Origin: Oasisia sp. SBJ-2009
Lineage: Eukaryota; Annelida; Polychaeta; Sabellida; Siboglinidae
Direction: 5' to 3'
Assembly: GCA_964017155.1 (NCBI GenBank)
Contig: OZ024867.1
Coordinates: 16,085,500 to 16,149,499, forward strand
DNA length: 64,000 nt
Every line of letters starts with the position of its first letter. Positions within the stretch are counted from its first letter, which is position 1. The position numbers and the translations under genes are program-made. The notes below the pieces were generated by a model. The model had not been told where the DNA came from, did no database searches, and saw only the letters and a list, made by a program, of their open reading frames with translations. Of the stretch, positions 35,473 to 47,898 are shown one piece after another.

Positions 35473-36818
35473 GTGAGTGAATGAACATGTCATTAAATAC
35501 TATTACTAACATTGTTACAACACGGTTAAAAAGTGGTTGCTGGTAATGTAACAGATAAAACTGCAAATATTGTTAACGTCACACAAAAATCCAATACAAA
35601 TGCATAATCTGACGAATATATTGGATGCTACAATGCATAGACCCACCCCTGTGTCAATGATAATGATTGAACTACTACATGATATGTCTATGATAGTCAC
35701 TAAAATCGAATAGCCAGTTGACCCGTTGCCGTTGGTTACACTACACGTCTACAGGTTGCAGTTAATAGTGTGTTTGAAAAAAGAAGAAATAAAACACATG
35801 GAAAATATGTTTACAAATGTTTTTTTTGCAGGATATTGAAAAATTACATGGAGGGGGATGGGAAAATAAAAACAGATGACGTAAAGAAGCATTACATGAA
35901 TTCATTTGCTGAAGAAGAAACGCACATAATGGTAAGTGTATGACATATAAATTGGCGCAGCCGTATGTGAGTGTATGTGACTGGACTGTTACTATATGTT
36001 TGGTAAGACCAAATAAACAATAGGAAAGAACGCCAGATGTAATGTAACATGTTTTTTTAATGACACGTGTGTTTCATTTCAGTTCTTTAAGAAGGTGCTC
36101 AGACGTCTTTTCCCTCAAGTGAACGTGACACGTGAGCAACATACGATATATGGAAACGATGGCAATCAAAAGACTAGTACATGTAAGTTAATTTCTATAA
36201 CATATGTTTAACTGTACAATTGTAAAATAACACATGAAACATGTTTTGTTTGCATGTAAGCCTTTACATTACTAATGCACACAAATAAGTGACATTTACA
36301 ATATGTTACAACCACGGTGGAAAATGTTAATCAGTTGTTTACATATACATGACCAAATTAATATGCTACAAAACAGTTCATGTTTTTGCATGGTTTGTCA
36401 TGACGTGGTAATTTAACAACATCAGTGATTCATCTTAGAAGACCAATCGATGAGGTTTTACTACAGTTATATAATAGTGTAAGTGACACTAACAAAGGCA
36501 ATGCAAATATCAGCCGTCACCCATCCAACAGATCAATGGAACACAAGTCATAGTAGGCATAAAAACACACAAATTAAAAGTAATGATTACACACTGCAGG
36601 AACATGCGCAGCTACAACAAAAAACACAATTTCAAAGCAGTGTCAACATTTATGACTACACAACATTATTGTATTAAATGTAACTTAAGTACCACTATAT
36701 GTACAAAACGTGCACACATAACCTACACAAATTAATACCGTAATATTTTCTTTTCCAGGGATATACACTGGCTTAGTTAAGCGCCAACCACCGCCCACTG
36801 CAGAAGATTTCGGAGAGG
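35444..36818 (+). pseudogene. Palindrome copy of the transposase 5' exons
   Basis: Exons 35,444-35,472, 35,832-35,931, 36,083-36,182 and 36,759-36,818 mirror those at 38,193-36,819. All splice sites are intact, but the frame runs across the axis into reversed sequence, so no functional transposase can result from this copy. Confidence 0.75.
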
Positions 36819-38193
36819 CCTCTCCGAAATCTTCTGCAGTGGGCGGTGGTTGGCGCTTAACTAAGCCAGTGTATATCCCTGGAAAAGAAAATATTACGGT
36901 ATTAATTTGTGTAGGTTATGTGTGCACGTTTTGTACATATAGTGGTACTTAAGTTACATTTAATACAATAATGTTGTGTAGTCATAAATGTTGACACTGC
37001 TTTGAAATTGTGTTTTTTGTTGTAGCTGCGCATGTTCCTGCAGTGTGTAATCATTACTTTTAATTTGTGTGTTTTTATGCCTACTATGACTTGTGTTCCA
37101 TTGATCTGTTGGATGGGTGACGGCTGATATTTGCATTGCCTTTGTTAGTGTCACTTACACTATTATATAACTGTAGTAAAACCTCATCGATTGGTCTTCT
37201 AAGATGAATCACTGATGTTGTTAAATTACCACGTCATGACAAACCATGCAAAAACATGAACTGTTTTGTAGCATATTAATTTGGTCATGTATATGTAAAC
37301 AACTGATTAACATTTTCCACCGTGGTTGTAACATATTGTAAATGTCACTTATTTGTGTGCATTAGTAATGTAAAGGCTTACATGCAAACAAAACATGTTT
37401 CATGTGTTATTTTACAATTGTACAGTTAAACATATGTTATAGAAATTAACTTACATGTACTAGTCTTTTGATTGCCATCGTTTCCATATATCGTATGTTG
37501 CTCACGTGTCACGTTCACTTGAGGGAAAAGACGTCTGAGCACCTTCTTAAAGAACTGAAATGAAACACACGTGTCATTAAAAAAACATGTTACATTACAT
37601 CTGGCGTTCTTTCCTATTGTTTATTTGGTCTTACCAAACATATAGTAACAGTCCAGTCACATACACTCACATACGGCTGCGCCAATTTATATGTCATACA
37701 CTTACCATTATGTGCGTTTCTTCTTCAGCAAATGAATTCATGTAATGCTTCTTTACGTCATCTGTTTTTATTTTCCCATCCCCCTCCATGTAATTTTTCA
37801 ATATCCTGCAAAAAAAACATTTGTAAACATATTTTCCATGTGTTTTATTTCTTCTTTTTTCAAACACACTATTAACTGCAACCTGTAGACGTGTAGTGTA
37901 ACCAACGGCAACGGGTCAACTGGCTATTCGATTTTAGTGACTATCATAGACATATCATGTAGTAGTTCAATCATTATCATTGACACAGGGGTGGGTCTAT
38001 GCATTGTAGCATCCAATATATTCGTCAGATTATGCATTTGTATTGGATTTTTGTGTGACGTTAACAATATTTGCAGTTTTATCTGTTACATTACCAGCAA
38101 CCACTTTTTAACCGTGTTGTAACAATGTTAGTAATAGTATTTAATGACATGTTCATTCACTCACCAAAACGTAATCTCTTGTAGGGTCCTCAT
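36819..38193 (-). CDS. Transposase 5' exons with an RFX-like winged helix
   Basis: Minus-strand exons are 38,193-38,165, 37,805-37,706, 37,554-37,455 and 36,878-36,819, with GTGAGT, GTAAGT and GTAAGT donors and matching phases. The first nine codons (MRTLQEITF) lie inside the terminal repeat. The joined product reads ILKNYMEGDGKIKTDDVKK, FFKKVLRRLFPQVNVTREQ and TWIYTGLVKRQPP. The F-x-K-x-L-R-x-x-F-P then a W-x-Y-x-G-L ending resembles the RFX-type winged-helix DNA-binding domain. No THAP finger, the usual P-transposase DNA-binding domain, is seen. The coding sequence is cut at the axis after AEDFGE. Its natural continuation is probably the exon at 24,304, which opens with the same strand and phase. 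That link is inferred from position. Confidence 0.6.
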
Positions 38194-38640
38194 CGCACGA
38201 AGTTGTTTTTTTCCTTTGTAAATATTCTTCTTGATACACTCGAAATACAATAACGTGAACACTAATACAAAATTACTACAAGTACAGCCACTTATCATTC
38301 ATCACATCATCAGTCAGTGAAAATTAATCTGGAACTGGCGTCTCCTCGCGACTTGAATTTTTTGGGGCGAACATAACGCACACAAGGTGTCCCACGCGAG
38401 GTCGCCGGGTCACTTCCGGAAAAATAACTCCAGACGGCTCACACATTCGTGAGCACGTCACTAAAGGCTTCTTTTTGGTAATAACAGTGGATCCTTCGGC
38501 TACGAAAAGTTGGTGGTGTGTAGACATTTGATTGCACATGCATATGTGATCTTCATACTCGGTGTTGGTAAATCGAGGGAGCGGATCTGGTGTTAAAAGG
38601 TGGGCGTTTGACTCGGCGGGACGCTGAAGTTGCACACACT

Positions 38641-38697
<57 letters not shown>

Positions 38698-38735
38698 GGC
38701 AGTGAGTAAATAATTCATAGACGCGAGCGCACGTG
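38165..38735 (-). repeat. Right terminal inverted repeat of the P element (571 bp)
   Basis: Partner of 15,423-15,980. It contains transposase exon 1 and, presumably, its promoter. It ends GCGCACGTG at 38,735. Confidence 0.88.
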
Positions 38736-38743
38736 GTCCGGAG
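38736..38743 (+). other. Right 8-bp target-site duplication, GTCCGGAG
   Basis: Exact direct match to 15,415-15,422. The retrotransposon reading frame continues outward from it. Confidence 0.88.
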
Positions 38744-38978
38744 CAGCTGCTTTCCTGCTGCTGTGTTGCTTGAGTAGGTTTCTCACCTCGTGCTCTTGAA
38801 CAGTGAAGGGTGGAGGGAGTGGCACAGCAGTGTCTGGGAGGCTGACCGATGTAGGCGTCAAATTCTGGCGGTCGAAGCGGGCGTAAAAGTTGTTAAAGTT
38901 GTCAGGTGTTGCTGATTCAAAGCCAGGGATTGAATGTTTTTGCGTGTAGCGCCATCTTGGCTTATGTACTGGTATCAC
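38736..38978 (-). pseudogene. Upstream piece of the retrotransposon split by the P element
   Basis: Minus-strand frame from PDNFNNFYARFD to KAAAPD, stopping at the target duplication. The downstream piece ([13 protein letters not shown]) is at 15,422-15,091. Joining them across one copy of the duplication restores an uninterrupted frame, which is strong evidence that everything between is one insertion. Confidence 0.85.
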
Positions 38979-39639
38979 GTGGCCTCCAGTATTATGTAAC
39001 CCTATGAATATTCATAGTCACCAGGGAGCATTAGCTCAGCTGATAACTTGTTGGCGCAGTATGCCCTGAACCCGCGACCAGTCAACACAGTTTTGAATAT
39101 TGAGAACCAGTAGTCAATCGTCATCAGCGGCCTTGGCAGTTTGTTGTGTTTCATTTGTATGTTTGTTTTCTGTATGTATTAGGGTTCTTGTATTACACGA
39201 CATTGTATTTGGATATATCATTAAGCTATCACTAAATGGTATACTCTAAGCGTTGAGAAAATGGACGAGGCAAGTGAATGTATAGGCTAGCCAATGGGAC
39301 GTGGCAGTTCATTGCTGAAGCTGCTCTCATGTAAGGCAGTACAACCATGCAACTATTATTGCGTTATGTGCTACGCATTGCTGCAACCATGTGACTCTCT
39401 CATTCTAGCTGTTGCCTATTAGGTACCATAACATACATTTGTTGTTCAATTTCAGAGCAGCAGCGGGTCCGCCAAGTGGAGCGAGGGCAACAATTTGGAG
39501 GGTATGTAATACTATGTATATCTTAATTGTTTAGTAATTATGATCCATTTTTGAAATTTACGAATGAAGAAGGAAAAACTAATGAATTTTTCGTTTTGAA
39601 AAGTGAAGTAGTAAAAACGAAAATGATTACAATGTCCTA

Positions 39640-40480
39640 TATTTAAGTACCTGTAGGCGAATATTGGTCGCTTCAGCGCTGGTTTTTTGTTTGTTTCGAC
39701 AATTTAATAAACTAGTCTCAACTTTCTGTGATAAACTACTGTAAAAGATAAGTTGGTCATTAAGTCGTTAGAACGCGAGTAACATGTGTTTATTTTGTAA
39801 CTGCAACAGTGTGATACAACAGATACTTAAGTTTGGTTTATACAATATTTGGTGTAGGAGCTCCAAAATTATTAATAGTCGCTATAATCACTTTTGGTTT
39901 GAAAATTAGCTATCTTTTATATAATTAATATAAGTATTGTATTCCATTCCCGGAAGTCATTATGGATAACACAATCGTATTTAGGAGCATGTATATTCCT
40001 GTGTATTTGTTATTACCATCTGCTTCTTCACGCGAGTAGTTAGTAGCCAGTTGGTGGTAAAAAACATAATGTGAATATGGCTAGAATTGGTGTTAATTCA
40101 TTGTTATTTTGGAATGTATGCAGACTGTGAAGAGTATACAAATCTGTAAAATAATTTTTTTTAAATTTATTATAATAATTTTTCCCATATAATATCAAAA
40201 AGTGTCACCTGGATGTTTCTTAACAATTTAAATGGTAAATTGTTTAAATTCATTTTATTTATTTATATTTATATTTTTTATAATGTTATCCTTTATTAAT
40301 TTGTTATTATATATGTACATATTTATTATACTAAAATGATTATATATTATAATTACATTTGTATTACTATTATATTATATATAATTATTTACTATTATTA
40401 TTGTGTTTCATATAAAGTGTTATTCTATGTATGTATATATGTTAGGGGTGACCCCATATTCTTTTGAAACATTCCCTATC
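39640..40480 (+). repeat. Diverged module repeated at 46,660-47,825
   Basis: The shared order is GAATATTGGTCGYTTC, GTTTCGACAAYTTA, ATTCCATT then ACGGATA-like, GGAGCATGTRTATTCCT, and GTTAGGRGTGACCCCA followed by TCTTTTGAAACA. The left-arm deletion point (39,997) falls inside this module, while the module itself is intact on the right. Confidence 0.7.
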
Positions 40481-40696
40481 CAAACGGACTTTTCCAACAT
40501 GTTTTGACTTTATGCACGGGCAACGAAAATAATAATGCTTACATTTAATCGGCGTCCTCGCAATGACCATTTTGGTTACAATCTTAGCCCGGAAGTCACG
40601 TGGCACCATTTTCCGTCTATCGACCGCCCGGGCGCACGTTTTGGCTCACCACATAGGTTAAGTGACAGGGCCTATTTCGACTAATGAGTAACGAGC

Positions 40697-41683
40697 ATGT
40701 GTCCACGTGGGCAGCCTCTGTTTACACGGTACACGTGACAATGTTTCCATGTCGTTCTGCTTGTGTTTATAGTGTACACGTAACTAGCTAAACCTAGACG
40801 TAGTTTTTTTTTCTCCGAATTCCGTGTTTACAGTATGTAAAGTGTGATAATCCTCTGCGCACTTTATCTCAACGAACTGAACAGAAATAGTATTTAAAAT
40901 AACAATAAAAATTATGACTGAAATAGTTATACGTACCCCCACTTTGAAGAGAAAGTGCATGCCATTTGGTAAATTTAATGTACACGTCTGTCGTGAGTGT
41001 TTTGCATTTCACATTTATGATGTGTGTAAATAATTACTAAAAACATTGTAAAAGTAATACATTAATTAGAAATATGAAAATAAAGCTGGAACAAATGTTA
41101 TGTAATTGATTTTATTCAACAAACAACAACAAATATATAAGTAACACATATACATTAATCTAGACACAGCAACTAATTGCTGTGCATACACAAACACTAT
41201 ACCATACAGAAAACAGTATGTAACCCAGATAGCAGTAATACATTAATTAGTAATACGAAAATAAAGCTGGTACAAATAAACACTATTTGGGAACAGTTCG
41301 ACTATTACAACCAAAAACAAAACAATATGTTAACATGGAGAATATGGACAAAGCTCATTTTAGAACATTAGTTGTTGGTCTACGTTACATTCTGCACGTC
41401 ACATCATCTCTCTGACACAGTAACTTTCACATAAACTAGTTTATTTATTCACAATTGAGTTTATGCGTATATAGACTTGCCTTGATGACTGTGTCCTGAA
41501 ACTCTGGACAGTTGCAACTGACAGTCATTTCTGCCGCCAACGAAGTGAAATTTGCCGCTGGTTGAACACGTGACGTTCGTGGAAACAGGTTTAGCAAAAT
41601 AGTTACAATGTAAACACTGGCAGAACCACGTGGAAACACTATCACGTGTACCGTATAAACAGAGGCTATCCACGTGGACACAT
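40697..41683. mobile_element. Fold-back or MITE-like element, ~1.0 kb
   Basis: The ATGTGTCCACGTGGGCAGCC start (40,697) is matched in reverse by GGCTATCCACGTGGACACAT (41,664-41,683). Inverted similarity continues about 100 bp (CTCTGTTTAYACGGTACACG, GTGTTTCCAYGTSGTTCTG). The inside is AT-rich and has a direct repeat (AATACATTAATTAG at 41,059 and 41,239). No ORF is supported. Confidence 0.55.
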
Positions 41684-42599
41684 TTAATAATCTCACTACT
41701 AGCATCCATAGAAATAACGAATTTCCCTTATAAATGGGATAATAAAGTTTTATTGTATAGTATTGTAATAATATTCAAAGAGTTTTTTAGGCTACAAAAT
41801 TTGATGGTGCTTACATAGACTGTCAGTTAGATTGGAATAACCACATTTAAAAATAATCACAAATAAAATAGCTAAGAATGAGTCCATTATGAATAGCCAA
41901 GCACGTTTGTTTATTTGTTGTCGTATTTTAAATCTTGTTTTGCTAACCTTTGGCTTGGTTGATATGCGAGAGAAAGACAGGCATGGTATTATGTAATACT
42001 CGACGATGTCAGAAGGGCGAGCTAGTTCCTTGCGCGCTCAGTGAGGCACGACAGTGTATCTGGTCAGTGCCGCAAAAGAGGGGTTCTATGATGTATTAAG
42101 TTAGGTAATTAGCCAAGAGACAACCAATTACAAGAACAAGAAAGGTCACCAAAACAATTCCATTGAATAATAGCAATAATATGCACATGAACAAATGTCA
42201 CCATAAGTAATTAAGAATACATATGAAATTGAGGTCAGTGACTCCTGCTAAGATAAAAAAATCGCTATCACAGGAGCCACTCGGATTATTACACATTATA
42301 GTATTTGTATTCATTCAATACGATGTTTGTCTCTATATGTGTTAATCAATCCATAACACATGTGTACAAATTGAAATAATGAAATGACAATACTTACAAT
42401 ACATAAGAACATATAATATTAGTTTGCATCTACTCATCTATATGTATATTTGAATTCAAATAATTTTGAAAAATTATCTGATATACGTAACAATCAGATA
42501 TTGTACATGCGTTGCGATATCTTTACAAAAGATTTGTTTTTAATTAATACGCAAACCCATGTAAGCTGTGGGTAATAATCTTTTCCAAAACTAATTCTG

Positions 42600-45550
42600 G
42601 AGTATCATTTATAGTATGGGGCAAGTTGTTTTAAGGTATTTTTTTGGCAAATTCATGTATTGTCATAGATGTGTGTATATTTGTTGCTTTGCGAGTATCA
42701 TGACTGTGTATATTGTAATTGGTTATAATATTCCAATTTAATAAATAAACAGGCAAAATACTATGACTATATTTATAGAAATTATTTAGTTCTTGCACTT
42801 TTAATAGATCATCTATTTTCAATATTGCGAGTGTTTTAAAAAGTGGTTCAGTATGTGAAATGTACCTGTTCAATGTTATTATTCGAACTGCCTTTTTTGG
42901 ATTCTCAATATTCGACTACCTTTATATCTCCAAACTGTAATACAATAATTAATGTGTGATAGGATAGGATAAGTGTTTTAATATATAGTACATACTTTAG
43001 TTTGTTTAAAACGCCCGTATTCCTGGAACATTTATTTGCTATTTTATTTACGTGTTTTTTTCAAGTAAGATTTGTGTCCAGAGTTAATCCTAGACAATTA
43101 AATTCATCCACCAGTTCGATGTTTATATTATCGATTTTAAGAGTAAGAGTTTGCATCTCTTTTTTAGGTACATGAAAAAACATATATTTAGATTTTTCAT
43201 TGTTTAAGGACACTATTTATATTTAGCCATTCCATAACTTTGCAGAGTTCGTAATTTATTAAAAATTCTACACTTTTGTTTTGATGTCGTGTGCTATCGA
43301 TAAATATGTTTAATGTACTAGACAGTATTGTATCATCTGCGTAGATAATGAAGTTAAATATATTACTGACTTGTGGAAGATCAGTAATATAAATAGTAAA
43401 CAATAAAGGTCCTAAGATTTACCTTGTGGAACTCCGATATGTATTGGAAGGATTTCTGATTTCATTTAATCAATTTCAACATACTGTCGTCGGTTTCTTA
43501 AACAACTCTCAAACAAAAATACTGTCGAATCATCCAGGCCATAAGAGCTTAATTTGTGTAATCAAATATTATGATCAATGGTATCAAAGGCCTTTGATAA
43601 GTCAAGAAATATATTAATTGGCACCTCGTATTTGTCCATGTGATTTACAAGTATGTCTAATAATTCAAGCGCAGCAAACTCAGTGCTGGGTTTTGGCCTA
43701 AATTCATATTGGTTATAGAAACATAGCTTAGATTCATTAAAGTATGAAGATAGCTGGGACAAAATAATTGTCTCTAGTACTTTTGATATTGTTGGTAGCA
43801 GGGAAATTGGGTCTATAATTTTTAAATAATATGGATCATCCTCTTTAAATATAGGAATTACTTTGGCAATGTTGAGTTTGTCTGGACAAATTCCAGTCCT
43901 TAGCACTTGATTTATTACCACATTCAAGGATTTAAAAATTACAGGTTATTTTTTATTTGTAACAATTTGGAGGAGATATCGTCGAAACCACAACTATGTT
44001 TTGTGGGTAGATTGTGCATTATTTTCTTTATCAACATTTTTTATTTTAAACGTTGAGGTTATTTGTCTATTTAGATAATAGGTAAATCTTTGGTACCTTC
44101 ATACTTGATATCATTTACAATAGTCAGAGACAATTTGTTAAATAGTTATTAAAAATATCAGCAATTTTTTGTTTGTTTGACATTTGATAGCCATTGTCTT
44201 CAAAATAAGTTGGGAAACTGTTTTGGTATGTTTTTTGATAGACATTCATTTATGGTTTTCCATGTGTTTCGTATGTCATTCCTAAAAAGCGAAAACCGAG
44301 ATTCAAAATAAATTTGTTTAGCCGCCCGAATGTTTTTCTTTAATATTGTGTTATAGGTTTTTAGATTAATTTTAATAGTTTCGTAATTGCCTGAATTGGG
44401 ATTTGTTAATTTTAATTTGTTGTACATTTTGTCCCGATATCTAATTGATGTTAATAGACCCTGGGTGATCCGAGCAGATTTCATATGTTTGTATTTATTA
44501 AATTTCACTAATTTGCTTGGCATATGTTTAGCTTTAGCACGTGTCATTTCTTCATATATTATATCATAATTATAATTTGGGTCAGCATCAGGATTTAAAA
44601 AAAATCATAAATGTTACCTAATTTTATTTCATTCATGACATTTATCATTGCATCCGCATTTAATGTATTTATTTTTTACATATTTTGGCGGGGACTGCAA
44701 TTTTACAGTGTTATGCATATAATATAATAAAATCATAAAATATGGTTGGTGATCCGAAAAGCGCTTAGTTAATATCCCTGCGGTATGTATTGATTCATGA
44801 AGTCTACAAAATAAATTATCTATCAGTGTTCCGGTTGTTCTTGTAATTCTAGTCGGTAGGGTTATTTGAGGGTAAAATTATGTGAGATTAACGTGTCGAA
44901 GAAGCTATTAAACACTTCGTTTTCATTTAGTTTAAGTAAGTTAATATTGAAATCCCCCGCATTAACGATATCATTATTACAGTTTTCCAATCTTGATATA
45001 ATCGGTGTAAATTCATCTACATAAGCGCTTAGATCTTCATTTCGCGTTCTCGGCGATCGATATATATGTCCAAAAGTGAAAGTCTTTGATAAATTACTCT
45101 GCACCTTTACTACCAAGCCTTCCCAATGTTCGTATGTATTGAGATTACATGTTACTTTTGATTTATACTGGTCATCTATATAATATTATCAGCCCTCCTT
45201 TGCTGGTACATGTTTTACCCTGAGATATACAGTCATAGCCTTGTAGTCTATCCATGTCTCTTGAAGACATATTACACTAAATTTAATGTTTATAATATTT
45301 AGTTCTTCTACGAATGCCTCAAGTTCAGAAAATTGTGCATTTATTGACTGTATATTTGTATTTAAATACTAAGGGAATTTTTATTTTCATTAGCTAACTT
45401 ACTAAATTGATCGATATCATAGTATGACGAACGATAAATTATCTGTTGTTCGTTTATGTCAATTTCACTTTTATTGATATGTAAAATATTTGTTAGGCAG
45501 TTGTTTAGAATACCTCCTGAATAGCAGAGGAAAGCTTCATCAGAAGTAAT
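42600..45550 (-). pseudogene. Decayed CR1/Jockey-like non-LTR retrotransposon
   Basis: Scattered minus-strand pieces appear in the right order: endonuclease (TFGHIYRSPRTRNE, VNAGDFNINLL, 45,116-44,862), a linker (44,547-44,200), RT fingers and palm (LNIAKVIPIFKEDDP, FLDLSKAFDTIDHNI, 43,927-43,562), the active site (FNFIIYADDTIL, 43,400-43,197), and a C-terminal tail (RKATNIHTSMTIHEFAKK, 42,873-42,631). Many stops and frameshifts separate them, so the copy is old and inactive. Confidence 0.75.
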
Positions 45551-46659
45551 TTTCCTTGAATTGGTATGATTTCGTTATACTGTTATTAAAAACCATCTAT
45601 ATTTGAAGATATTTTGATAGACATAATACATATAATACATACAATACCTACAGTTAATTGATGTATACATTTCGATGCACTTAGCATTACACGTTCGCAC
45701 AGCTAATAGAACCACATTTAGAAGAAGAAAAATAAATGTACATCTACACATAATGGTAGTACTGTAAATAAAACTGCATACGTATACGTATACGTATACG
45801 TATACGTATACGTATACGTATACGTATACGTATACGTATACGTATACGTATACGTATACGTATACGTATACGTATACGTATACGTATACGTATACGTATA
45901 CGTATACGTATACGTATACATATACATATACATATATATATATATATATGTCGATTGCAAGTGGCTGGACGAGCTGGGCGCTGGCAAGATAGACTAGGAC
46001 TGACCCCTAAAAGAGAGTATGAACATTCGAACAGTAGAACGCCGCATGGCGACAGGTGCGTAGTATTCGGAAGAATGTTCCAACAAACGTTTGCTTTGAG
46101 TATTCGACGTGATATCATGCTTTACGATTCCGTCTATCGACCGCCCGGGCGCTTATCGTATCTTCACTCGTTACCGCTCGACGGGCAGCGAATTCAGTGA
46201 ACGCGCGACTATCGGGTATTCGTCCTGAATCGGACAATCGTGAACTCGGCCGTCATATCGGCCCGTCTATCTACTGACCAGACACTACGTCACCAATATA
46301 CTCTACATATCCTTGTAACCCGGGTTAGTATGTCAGTCATAGAAATGTTGTATGTTGCCTCGTGTTTAACGTAGCGTTAATGTTACGATTATTTTTGTAT
46401 AGTGTAAACGTTCATACGGCTCGTTATTTCTGACCGCCCCCTAGATTACGCCGGGTACAGAAATATTGCATTGGTATTTGTTTCCATTGTTTGGTTGGGA
46501 TTTAGTTATCGATTATATTAATTCCTTTAACAAGTTTTTTGTTCTTTTTCTCCTTTCTTGGTTGTTTAGGTTATGCTACCTACATTATTATTCCCAAATG
46601 TAAGCCATATTATCTTGAACCCGACTAGACCTGAGCCATCTAGTCCGGAGACCTCGCCA
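45551..46659. other. GTATAC array and flanking unique DNA
   Basis: Besides the hexamer array there is a 25-bp match shared with 40,613 (TTCCGTCTATCGACCGCCCG at 46,129). A GC-richer stretch at 45,960-46,260 has no recognised gene. Confidence 0.5.
45779..45918. repeat. (GTATAC)n array
   Basis: About 23 copies of a self-complementary hexamer. It is alternating purine-pyrimidine throughout and identical on both strands. It flanks a short TA run. Confidence 0.93.
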
Positions 46660-47825
46660 ATCCGTGAGAATGTGAATATTGGTCGTTTCGGCACTGTTTT
46701 TATGTTTCGACAACTTACTAAACTATACTCAAATTTCAGTGAAAAACTATTGTAATATACTTGTCTATAGTTATAGATAGATGAATCGATAGATCTATAG
46801 ATGGATGAAACCGATAGTAGATGTATTTATTTTGCAACTGCAACTATTTGATGCAATAGTTATGTTAACGTAGTTTGAAAAAGACTTGGCTTAGGAGGCC
46901 CCTATTATGACTAATAAATAGTCGCTATCATAAGGGCGAGTTTGGGTTTTGAAATTACCTATCTTTTATATAATAATATAATTATTGAATTCCATTGACA
47001 GACCATTACGGATATCCCAATTGTATTCAGAAGCATGTGTATTCCTTTGTACTTTTATTAACATTTGCTACTTTACGCGTATTATAAGTAGAGGTTGTGT
47101 GGTAAAATACAATACGTTTATAGCTGAATGTATTGCTGGAGTTATTGTCAATTCATTATAATTTCGCATATGTAGTAATTTGATTACAAGTATATATGTA
47201 TCATTGGGTAATAGGCTGCTTTACATAATGTATCGATCTTTTTAAACTGTGAGTGGTTATCTTTTGATTAAGACAATATAGGTATTGCTTCTTGTGTACA
47301 GCTGACTATATCTAATACTCTTTTCTTGCAAACAATGTCCATGAAGTACACTTAATCTTATGTCATTATATTTGAAGATTTAACTGTAAGCCTAATAATT
47401 TCGTAAAATTATTTATGATCTTTATTTATTCATGTTTCAAATATAGTATGAAACAGTGTCACATGAATGTTTATTACGACATCAGATGAAAGAAATTAAC
47501 AGTGATAGTATGCCACGCCCGAAGTGGTTCGTGTGCTTAGCGCTAACAACCGAACTAGGCCGACCATCCCCGATGCTGTAAACAACACCCGACCATTCAT
47601 TTCTCGCACGATCCAGATATAATACCCTGGGCATTGTAGTCGAACAATGAGAGGCGGACAAAGGAAAGCGTCCAGGCCAGAAGTTGATTATCGCATGAAA
47701 GAATGACCACAAACCGTCCGAAAAACACAAATTAGCGTTCCTGTGACGGAAATAAACACCATTACCTAAGGGACTGGTGACGTATTTATGTTAGGAGTGA
47801 CCCCACAATCTTTTGAAACATGTAT
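46660..47825 (+). repeat. Second copy of the 39,640-40,480 module
   Basis: Same landmarks in the same order and orientation, with substantial divergence and extra sequence. It ends at the ATGT microsatellite. Confidence 0.65.
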
Positions 47826-47898
47826 GTATGTATGTATGTATGTATGTATGTATGTATGTATGTATGTATGTATGTATGTTTGTATGTTTGTATGTATG
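47820..47898. repeat. (ATGT)n microsatellite
   Basis: About 16 tetranucleotide copies with TTGT variants at the right end. Confidence 0.93.

Larger units (their letters stand above)
24305..36818 (+). repeat. Left arm of the large palindrome (12.5 kb)
   Basis: Reverse complement of the right arm over its whole length. Paired positions sum to 81,275 in the outer part, 81,655 between the TA block and the 8-kb gap, and 73,637 next to the axis. The shifts come from a TA-rich expansion here (about 380 bp), an 8.0-kb segment missing here and an 8-bp TA-run difference. Outside these I found only single changes, such as TGAGTGAG against TGAGTAAG and GGGTTG against GGGTTTG near the outer end. The outer boundary lies in the transposase exon. 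Confidence 0.93.
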
